DNA from: Streptomyces antibioticus
GTDB taxonomy: Bacteria; Actinomycetota; Actinomycetes; Streptomycetales; Streptomycetaceae
Length of the DNA: 64,000 nt
NCBI RefSeq assembly: GCF_002019855.1
Contig: NZ_CM007717.1
Location: 1,492,452 to 1,556,451 of the forward strand
Direction of reading: 5' to 3'
In this document: one piece after another, positions 58,412 to 64,000 of the stretch
How the letters are laid out: the number at the start of each line of letters is the position of its first letter
How positions within the stretch are numbered: position 1 is the stretch's first letter
Made by a program: the position numbers and the translations under genes
Notes under the pieces: generated by a model
Told to the model about the DNA's origin: nothing
What the model saw: the letters and a program-made list of their open reading frames with translations, nothing else
Database searches by the model: none

Positions 58412-59571
58412 ACGGCCGCCTCCACGACCGCCGGGGCCCAGCCCGGGGCACCCCCGTGCAGGGCCGTGTAGTACGGATCCCCGGGGCCGATCTCCCCGCG
58501 CCGTACCGTCGCGCCGGTGAAGGCGGACTTGTAGAGCGAGGTGACCAGTTCCAGGCTGGTGCGCCCGTCCGCGCCGCTGCCCCGCGGCCGCGTCCCGGCG
58601 CGCAGGGCGGCGAGAAGCTCCCGCAGTTGGGCCAGGTGGGAGCTGGGCTCGTCGGGGCCGAAGTCCCGCCAGACGGCCACCTCGTCCGCGGTGACGCCAG
58701 GGGCGGGGGTGATCCGCCAGTCGGCGTTGGAGTGGCCGTAGAGATGGGTCAGCTCGACGGTGGCGCGCTCGCAGTCGATGCGGATACGGCTGACCTCGTC
58801 GGGGCTGAGGACGCTGTTCACGACCGTCGCCAGCGTGCCGCCGTCGAAGCGGAGCAGGGCGGTGGAGACGTCCTCGGTCTCGACGTCGTGGACGAGACGG
58901 CCCGCCATGGCGCGGACTTCGCTCCACGGGCCGAGCAGGTCCAGGAGCAGGTCCATCTGATGGATGCCGTGACCCATCGCGGGGCCGCCGCCCTCGGTCC
59001 CCCAGCGGCCGCGCCAGGGCACGGCGTAGTACGCGGTGTCGCGGTACCAGGTGGTCTGGCAGTGCGCGACGAGCGGCCGCCCGAGCGCCCCCTCCGCGAG
59101 CAGCCGCCGCACCTGCCGGGCCCCGGAGCCGAACCGGTGCTGGAAGACGATCGAGGAGTACGGCCCGCTCTCCGCGCCCTCCTCCGCCTGTACGGCGTCG
59201 TATTCGGCCAGGGTCGGCACCGGGGGTTTCTCGCACCACACCCAGGCGCCGGCCCGCAGCGCCGCCACGCTCTGCTCACGGTGCAGGGTGGGCGGGGTGC
59301 AGACGGTCACCAGGTCGGGGCGCCGCTCGGCAAGCATCCGCTCCAGGTCGGTGTAGGCGTGCGGGACCCCGCCCTCGGCGCAGAACGCCTCGACCGCCGC
59401 GGCGTCGATGTCGACGGCCGCGACCACCTCCGTCCCGCCCTCGGCGGCGAGCTGCCGCAGCGCGGGCAGATGGGAGCCCCGGGCGATGGCGCCGGTCCCG
59501 ATCACGGCGACGCGGACCGGACGGTCGGCGAGCGGAGCGGGCCGCGGTGGCGGGATGTGGGACGACGACAT
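58408..59571 (-). CDS. Gfo/Idh/MocA-family oxidoreductase
   Basis: The 387-residue NAD(P)-binding enzyme has RVAVIGTGAIARGSHLPALRQL (motif GTGAIA at 25-30), LVTVCTPPTLH, and WVWCEKPPV with the conserved EKP. The second-domain block GTEGGGPAMGHGIHQMDLLLDLLG holds HxxxD. Oxidises or reduces a sugar or polyol; substrate unknown. It is first of a two-gene operon with DUF6807, downstream of a LacI-type operator. Confidence 0.92.
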   Translation of the reverse strand: MSSSHIPPPRPAPLADRPVRVAVIGTGAIARGSHLPALRQLAAEGGTEVVAAVDIDAAAVEAFCAEGGVPHAYTDLERMLAERRPDLVTVCTPPTLHREQSVAALRAGAWVWCEKPPVPTLAEYDAVQAEEGAESGPYSSIVFQHRFGSGARQVRRLLAEGALGRPLVAHCQTTWYRDTAYYAVPWRGRWGTEGGGPAMGHGIHQMDLLLDLLGPWSEVRAMAGRLVHDVETEDVSTALLRFDGGTLATVVNSVLSPDEVSRIRIDCERATVELTHLYGHSNADWRITPAPGVTADEVAVWRDFGPDEPSSHLAQLRELLAALRAGTRPRGSGADGRTSLELVTSLYKSAFTGATVRRGEIGPGDPYYTALHGGAPGWAPAVVEAAV

Positions 59572-59663
59572 CGGCGGATCAGCACTCCTCCGAGGGGCGA
59601 CGGACGGCGGACACGGCTCGTGAGCGGTACACGCGAGGAGAACGCCGACACCAGAGCCGTAGC

Positions 59664-59671
59664 AAGCGCTT
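59664..59671 (-). promoter_or_regulatory. LacI-family operator AAGCGCTT
   Basis: GCAAGCGCTTTCC on the plus strand, close to the GGAAAGCGCTTTCC LacI/CcpA-like consensus. It is 93 bp upstream of the oxidoreductase ATG, probably between -35 and -10 of its promoter. No lacI-type gene is in the window, so the regulator would be encoded elsewhere. Confidence 0.55.
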
Positions 59672-59872
59672 TCCCCACCCGGCAGCAAAGTAGGCGCCAC
59701 CCACCGGCCCGGTCAACCGTCCGAACGCCCCGGGCCGTCGTGCACCAAACCCCTGTGCGGGGCCGTCACCCAGGACCGCTACGCTTCCTGTGCACACCTC
59801 TTGATCACGCGCGCGGCGGCATGCCGTCCCCGCCGCCCCTTTTCCCGATCGGCGCTTGGACTCCTTAACCTC

Positions 59873-60751
59873 ATGTCTTGGTTTGAATCCCTCATCCTCG
59901 GACTCGTCCAGGGGCTGACCGAGTTCCTCCCCGTCTCCTCCAGCGCGCATCTGCGCCTGACCGCGGCCTTCTCCGGCTGGGAGGACCCCGGGGCCGCCTT
60001 CACGGCGATCACCCAGATCGGCACGGAAGCCGCGGTGCTGATCTACTTCCGCAAGGACATCGGGCGGATCATCTCGGCGTGGACCCGGTCGCTGTTCGAC
60101 AGCGCGGTCCGCAAGAAGGACCACGACGCCAAGATGGGCTGGCTGGTGATCGTCGGCTCCATCCCGATCGGTGTGCTGGGCGTCACACTCAAGGACCAGA
60201 TCGAGGGCCCGTTCCGCGATCTGCGGATCACCGCGACCATGCTCGTCGTGATCGGCGTCGTCATAGGCATCGCCGACCGGCTGGCCGCGCGCGACGAGAA
60301 GGGCGGCCGACACCGCGCCCCCAAGCAGCGCAAGTCGCTGGAGGACCTGGGCGTCCGGGACGGCCTGATCTACGGCCTCTGCCAGGCGTGCGCCCTCATC
60401 CCGGGCGTCTCCCGCTCCGGCGCCACGATCAGCGGCGGCCTCTTCATGGGCTACCGGCGCGAGGCGGCGGCCCGCTACTCCTTCCTCCTCGCCATCCCAG
60501 CCGTCCTCGCCTCCGGCGTCTTCGAGCTGAAGGACGCGATGGAGGGCGGACACGTGGACTGGGGACCGACGGCCTTCGCGACGGTGATCGCGTTCGTGTC
60601 CGGGTACGCGGTGATCGCGTGGTTCATGAAGTTCATCAGCACGAAGTCCTTCATGCCGTTCGTCTATTACCGGGTCGTCCTCGGCATAGTGATCATCGCC
60701 CTCGTCGCGATGGGCGCCCTCAGCCCCCACGCGGCGGAGTCGGCGGGCTGA
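59873..60751 (+). CDS. uppP: Undecaprenyl-diphosphatase (BacA/UppP)
   Basis: Recycles undecaprenyl diphosphate for cell-wall synthesis and confers bacitracin tolerance. The 292-residue polytopic protein has LVQGLTEFLPVSSSAHL near residue 12 and PGVSRSGATISGGL near residue 178, the two active-site motifs. A hydrophilic loop at about 140-165 is rich in Lys and Arg. The ATG at 59873 is used; the frame is open 72 bp upstream without similarity. Confidence 0.95.
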   Translation: MSWFESLILGLVQGLTEFLPVSSSAHLRLTAAFSGWEDPGAAFTAITQIGTEAAVLIYFRKDIGRIISAWTRSLFDSAVRKKDHDAKMGWLVIVGSIPIGVLGVTLKDQIEGPFRDLRITATMLVVIGVVIGIADRLAARDEKGGRHRAPKQRKSLEDLGVRDGLIYGLCQACALIPGVSRSGATISGGLFMGYRREAAARYSFLLAIPAVLASGVFELKDAMEGGHVDWGPTAFATVIAFVSGYAVIAWFMKFISTKSFMPFVYYRVVLGIVIIALVAMGALSPHAAESAG

Positions 60752-60764
60752 CCCACCACGACCG

Positions 60765-61280
60765 ATGGCCCTCACCCAACAGCTGGCGCGCGTCTCCGTG
60801 CCGTACCTGGACCGCTGTCGCGACACGGCGCTCGACTCTCCTGGCGCCGCACCCGGCTGGGACCCGCCGGACACCGACCTCCTCGACACGGACTGGGGGC
60901 TGTGGGGCCTGCTCTGGTACGGCCGCCGAGCGGACGCCGACGCCGAAGCGAGGGCGCTGATCCAGCGGGCGATCGACGGCGACCCCGGCGGGAACATCGG
61001 TTTCCTCGACCATGACGAGGTCTACGACGGCTACGGCGACCCGCCCCGCCTGCTGGCGCCGGAGGCGGTGCGGGAGCTGTCCCGGGGCCTCGACGCCATC
61101 GACCTCGACGCATACCTCGCCGCCCTGCCTGCCTCCCCCGGAGAGGCGGCCGAGGCCTGCGGGTTCGGGGGATTCAACGGCGACGTCCGGGAGTACCTGG
61201 TCCGGCACTTCGAGGCGCTGCGGATGTTCTACCGTGAGGCGGCGGAGCGGGGCCTGTGCGTGCTGACCTGGATCGACTGA
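60765..61280 (+). CDS. DUF1877/YfbM-like hypothetical protein
   Basis: The 171-residue acidic protein has LDTDWGLWGLLWYGRRADADAEARALIQRAIDGD, FLDHDEVYDGYGDPPRLLAPEAVRELSRGLDAID, and a C-terminal REYLVRHFEALRMFYREAAERGLCVLTWID. This resembles the DUF1877/YfbM fold, whose function is unknown. It follows uppP by 13 bp and may be cotranscribed. ATG start. Confidence 0.75.
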   Translation: MALTQQLARVSVPYLDRCRDTALDSPGAAPGWDPPDTDLLDTDWGLWGLLWYGRRADADAEARALIQRAIDGDPGGNIGFLDHDEVYDGYGDPPRLLAPEAVRELSRGLDAIDLDAYLAALPASPGEAAEACGFGGFNGDVREYLVRHFEALRMFYREAAERGLCVLTWID

Positions 61281-61384
61281 CCCGGCGAACCCCCCGCCGC
61301 CACGGCACCGGTTGATCGATCATCCGTGACCAACCCCATACCCCCCGCGTAGCCGTCCGGTAGCGCACTGTCAGTGCTTGCGCC

Positions 61385-61390
61385 TAGGCT
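61385..61390 (+). promoter_or_regulatory. TAGGCT -10 box of small gene (leaderless)
   Basis: TAGGCT is 6 nt before the GTG at 61397. The dyad TGATCGATCA lies at 61313-61322, upstream. Confidence 0.5.
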
Positions 61391-61396
61391 TGCGCC

Positions 61397-61576
61397 GTGT
61401 CCCCCACTTCTGGTGCCCCTGGTTCCGTGCTGTCCGCGACCGAGTTGAACGAGCGGATCAGAGCCCTGTGGCTGCGCGCGGGCGGGTCGCTGTCGACCGA
61501 CGAGCGGGCGGAGTACGAGGTGCTGGTGGTCGCCTGGGCCGAGGCGGTCCGGGGCGAGGTCGTCGTCGCGGCGTGA
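61397..61576 (+). CDS. Small hypothetical protein (59 residues)
   Basis: The 59-residue ORF has GTG at 61397 and TGA at 61574-61576. The product is MSPTSGAPGSVLSATELN..., with a helical, amphipathic second half (LSTDERAEYEVLVVAWAEAV). It has a good leaderless promoter and GC3-rich codons. Function unknown. Confidence 0.6.
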   Translation: MSPTSGAPGSVLSATELNERIRALWLRAGGSLSTDERAEYEVLVVAWAEAVRGEVVVAA

Positions 61577-61595
61577 GGCCGGGCGCGCGGCACGC

Positions 61596-62267
61596 TCACG
61601 GCTCGGGCAGGCGCCAGTACTGCCGGTCCTTCTCGTCGCGCACGATCACGCCGAGCCGCCCCAGTTCCGTCCGCAGCTCACGGGCGTCCGAGGCGTCGTC
61701 CTTCGCTTTCAACGCCCTGGCCCGGGCGTGCAGCAGGGCGTTCGCGCCCTCGGGCAGACCGGCCGCACCCGGCACCCAACGCCGGAACTCCTCCCGGTGC
61801 GGATCCTCGTCGGCCCAGCGGTGGCCGTGCTCGGTGAAGGCCCGGGCCAGTCGCGCCCAGGACAAGCCGCAGTTCTCCCGGGCGAGTTCCGCGCCCGTCC
61901 GGCTCAGCAGGACGAGTTGCTTGCCGTCACGCGCGGCGAGGGCGATCTCCTCGCGGGCGAACTCCCGCTTCTCGCCCCGGACCGCGAGACCCACCCGCGC
62001 GTCGTCCACCGTCACGGTCAACGACTCGTGCAGCGCGCCGAACCCGAAGAACAGGCCCAGTACGGCACCGACCACGGCGGTGCCCAGGGTGCGGGCGGGC
62101 TCGGGCACCGAGTCCACCAGTTCGGCCGGACCCTTCAACGGCGCCCACGGCAGCGACACCAGCCAGTCCGCGAGGAACGGGACCAGCAGCCCCACCCCCA
62201 CCCCGCACCCGACGCAGAACGCCATCACGCCCCGGGCCGACTCCGCGACCACCGTCCTCTTCCTCAT
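61596..62267 (-). CDS. YqeB-like membrane protein
   Basis: The 223-residue protein has two N-terminal transmembrane helices (about 13-35 and 63-80), then a cytoplasmic domain beginning ESLTVTVDDARVGLAVRGEKREFAREEIALAARDGKQLVLL, with a helical C-terminus (ALKAKDDASDARELRTELGRLGVIVRDEKDRQYWRL). It resembles YqeB-type proteins; function unknown. Confidence 0.75.
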   Translation of the reverse strand: MRKRTVVAESARGVMAFCVGCGVGVGLLVPFLADWLVSLPWAPLKGPAELVDSVPEPARTLGTAVVGAVLGLFFGFGALHESLTVTVDDARVGLAVRGEKREFAREEIALAARDGKQLVLLSRTGAELARENCGLSWARLARAFTEHGHRWADEDPHREEFRRWVPGAAGLPEGANALLHARARALKAKDDASDARELRTELGRLGVIVRDEKDRQYWRLPEP

Positions 62268-62357
62268 GCGACCACTCTGCGCGGCCGTCGCACGCCCGGT
62301 CGTCGGCCGATGGTCTACGCCGTCCCGACTTTGGTCGCACCCCGAGTGCAGGCGATC

Positions 62358-63557
62358 TCAGGCCCCGGCCGGCTCAGGTCCGGGCTGCGCGACCGCCCCC
62401 TCGGGCACAGCGGCCCCCGCCAACTCCCCCGATTCCCCCGATTCCCGCGTCTCTTCCACGTCGTCCGGCTCCCCCGGCTCCCCCGACTCGCCCGCCGGAT
62501 CGACGAGTTGCTCCCGCACGTAGTTCCACACCACGGCGATCATCGCGGCGACCGGTACCGCGAGGAGGCTGCCGACGATGCCCGCCAGGCTGCCGCCCAG
62601 GGTGACCGCAAGGAGGATCACCGTCGCGTGGAGACCGAGCCCGCGGCTCTGGATCATCGGCTGGAAGACATTGCCCTCCAACTGCTGCACCACCACGATG
62701 ATCCCGAGCACGATCAGCGCGTCCATCGGCCCGTTCGAGACAAGCGCGATGAGGACCGCGACGAAGCCAGCGAACAGCGCGCCCACGATCGGCACGAACG
62801 CCGAGACGAACGTCAGCACCGCCAGCGGCAGCACCAGCGGGATGTCCAGGACCCACAGCCCGATGCCGATGAAGACGGCGTCCAGCAGCCCGACGAGCGC
62901 CTGCGACCGCACGAACGAACCCAGCGTGTTCCAGCCGCGCTCGGCCACGATCGGCACGTCGACGGCGAGCCGGCCCGGCAGTTGCCGGGTCAGCCACGGC
63001 AGGAACCGCGGACCGTCCTTGAGGAAGAAGAACATCAGGAACAGCGCGAGCACCGCGGTGACCACCCCGTTGAGCACGGTCCCCACCCCCGTGGCGACCG
63101 CCGACACCATGCTGCCGACACTGTTCTGCACCCGGTCGACGGCGGAGTCGAACGCCCCCGCGATCTGGTCGTCGCCGATGTTCAGCGGCGGACCCGAGGC
63201 CCACTCCCGCAGCCGCTGGATACCGGCCACGACACCGTCGGTGAGCTCCCCGGACTGCGAGGACACGGGGACGGCGATCAGCGCGACGATACCCGCCACG
63301 ACCAGGAGGAACAGCAGGGTCACGGCCGACGCGGCGGGCGCCGGACGCCACCCCCACCGGCGCAGCGCGCGGGTCGCCGGCCAGGTCAGCGTGGTGAGGA
63401 ACAGGGCGACGACGAGCGGCCACACGACGGACCACATCCGGCCGAGCGCCCACAGCGCGACGGCGAGCAGCACGAGAATCAGCAGCACGTCGAGCGAGGC
63501 ACGGGCGGACGCGCGCAGCGCGGCACGGGTTCTCGCGGAACTCAGCGGGGCAGACAT
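62358..63557 (-). CDS. AI-2E/PerM-family transporter
   Basis: The 399-residue product has eight transmembrane helices. It has VQQLEGNVFQPMIQSRGLGLHATVILLAVTLGGSLAGIVGSLLAVPVAAMIAVVWNYVREQL, the conserved C-terminal half of the AI-2E family, and FMFFFLKDGPRFLPWL in the middle. The C-terminal 50 residues are a Glu/Gly/Pro repeat tail. The role is export or ion exchange, not necessarily autoinducer. ATG with TAGGGT 6 nt upstream. Confidence 0.93.
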   Translation of the reverse strand: MSAPLSSARTRAALRASARASLDVLLILVLLAVALWALGRMWSVVWPLVVALFLTTLTWPATRALRRWGWRPAPAASAVTLLFLLVVAGIVALIAVPVSSQSGELTDGVVAGIQRLREWASGPPLNIGDDQIAGAFDSAVDRVQNSVGSMVSAVATGVGTVLNGVVTAVLALFLMFFFLKDGPRFLPWLTRQLPGRLAVDVPIVAERGWNTLGSFVRSQALVGLLDAVFIGIGLWVLDIPLVLPLAVLTFVSAFVPIVGALFAGFVAVLIALVSNGPMDALIVLGIIVVVQQLEGNVFQPMIQSRGLGLHATVILLAVTLGGSLAGIVGSLLAVPVAAMIAVVWNYVREQLVDPAGESGEPGEPDDVEETRESGESGELAGAAVPEGAVAQPGPEPAGA

Positions 63558-63563
63558 GCCGCC

Positions 63564-63569
63564 ACCCTA
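63564..63569 (-). promoter_or_regulatory. TAGGGT -10 box of AI-2E-family gene (leaderless)
   Basis: On the minus strand, 6 nt before the ATG at 63557. Confidence 0.45.
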
Positions 63570-63585
63570 TATTCGGCCACGCGCC

Positions 63586-64000
63586 CTAACGCCGCAGGTG
63601 ATCCAGCATGCCCGGCTCCGTCGGATACGGCCGCTCCACCGGCAACAGCGCCTGCGCGCGGTCGAGTTCACCGGCCCGCACGAGGGCGTGGATCTCGGTG
63701 GCCAGCGGGGTGACGTCCTCGATGCCGACGATCCACTCGTCGGCGTACCGCTCGGTCGCCTCCCCCGCGAGGCCCAACTGCAAGGACCGGTAAGGCAAGG
63801 GCTGCAACCGCAGGTCACGCTCCGGGTCCCACTGCACGCGCGCCGGGGCCTGCTTCAACTGCCGCTTCCACTCGTCCTGTTCGCCATGGAGGACGGGCAC
63901 GTGATGCGAGAGGCAGGAGTTGCGCAGGGCCCATTCGAAGCCGTCACGGCGTATCTCCACGGCCAGTACGGTCTCCTGACCCTCCTTCAGGCCCCATCCG
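63586..64000 (-). CDS. Hypothetical protein, N-terminus outside the window
   Basis: The frame is open from the right edge (visible codons begin ...GWGLKEGQETVLAVEIRRDGFEW) to the stop at 63586. It has a Trp/Arg-rich region, VQWDPERDLRLQPLPYRSLQLGL, and ends TEPGMLDHLRR. I do not recognise the family. A GTG at 63960 could be mistaken for the start, but the frame continues beyond it. Confidence 0.65.
   Translation of the reverse strand, partial: GWGLKEGQETVLAVEIRRDGFEWALRNSCLSHHVPVLHGEQDEWKRQLKQAPARVQWDPERDLRLQPLPYRSLQLGLAGEATERYADEWIVGIEDVTPLATEIHALVRAGELDRAQALLPVERPYPTEPGMLDHLRR

Noticed and set aside
1..64000. Natural-product gene cluster, prophage or defence island
   Set aside because: No PKS, NRPS, terpene or RiPP enzymes, phage structural genes, integrase, transposase or restriction genes were seen; the only toxin-antitoxin-like unit is the pair at 4267-4888.
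1..64000. tRNA or rRNA genes
   Set aside because: I saw no cloverleaf-capable sequence or TTCRA T-loop in a suitable context while reading both strands; a covariance search would be needed to be certain.

Overview
The window is very GC-rich, with strong third-position GC bias, frequent GTG starts, 4-bp ATGA/GTGA gene overlaps and many TAnnnT -10 boxes 6-8 nt upstream of the start codon (leaderless mRNAs). Together with the gene content (biotin operon, purB, a divergent third EF-Tu of the tuf3 type, MocR, ROK, XRE-cupin and F420-dependent proteins) this indicates a Streptomyces chromosome. I see no phage, transposon, CRISPR array, rRNA, tRNA or obvious biosynthetic gene cluster. It looks like ordinary core or near-core chromosome with small variable islands. 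LAYOUT: 1-2956 holds bioB (5' end missing), bioA and bioD as a coupled biotin operon. 2957-3615 is a non-coding, imperfectly duplicated hairpin-bearing repeat. 3616-4888 has a methyltransferase and a ribbon-helix-helix antitoxin/degenerate Fic-like toxin pair. 5019-8421 is a MacB/FtsX-type ABC exporter. 8468-13384 has an F420/LLM oxidoreductase, a GNAT, two coupled CNNM/CorC-type membrane proteins and an SGNH hydrolase. 13408-16724 has a methyltransferase, purB, a Mug/TDG glycosylase that probably starts at CTG, and a small hypothetical. 16791-20417 is an ABC-2 exporter facing a NarL-type two-component system across a large palindrome. 20516-26308 has ROK and GntR regulators, a hydrolase, and a divergent EamA transporter/MocR pair. 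26418-32385 has an ACT-GNAT acetyltransferase, a PLP trans-sulfuration enzyme divergent from an Lrp regulator, a DUF885 metallopeptidase-like protein, and rhodanese divergent from a second Lrp. 32419-37421 is a coupled minus-strand operon (IMPACT/YigZ, a 63-codon ORF, sbcD, sbcC). 37480-38729 couples sixA to a CysRS-derived protein without a catalytic core. 38855-43302 has a CoA-binding protein, PobA-like hydroxylase, an ArsR/CDF metal-efflux pair, YbaK and XRE-cupin. 43503-47220 has two left-handed beta-helix proteins, DedA, galU and a thioesterase. 47383-53145 has an anchored surface protein, MFS, a P-loop kinase-like protein, a second anchored protein, a spermidine-synthase-like protein and tuf3. 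53444-59571 has a hypothetical, an AlkD-like protein, a TVP38 protein, thiolase/HxlR, and an oxidoreductase-DUF6807 operon with a LacI-type operator. 59873-64000 has uppP, small hypotheticals, a YqeB-like protein, an AI-2E/PerM transporter and a truncated unknown. HOW THE GENES WORK TOGETHER: most functional units are small and locally regulated. Examples are the two-component system with its ABC exporter, ArsR with its CDF pump, MocR with EamA, GntR with a hydrolase, HxlR with thiolase, and an Lrp with each of a PLP lyase and a rhodanese. I found no single large undescribed system. The most unusual items are the CGSH-repeat tail on BioB, the duplicated hairpin region after bioD, the catalytically empty CysRS relative coupled to sixA, the small ORF bridging yigZ and sbcD by two 4-bp overlaps, the Fic-like toxin without an intact Fic motif, and an EamA ORF that runs through its own terminator.
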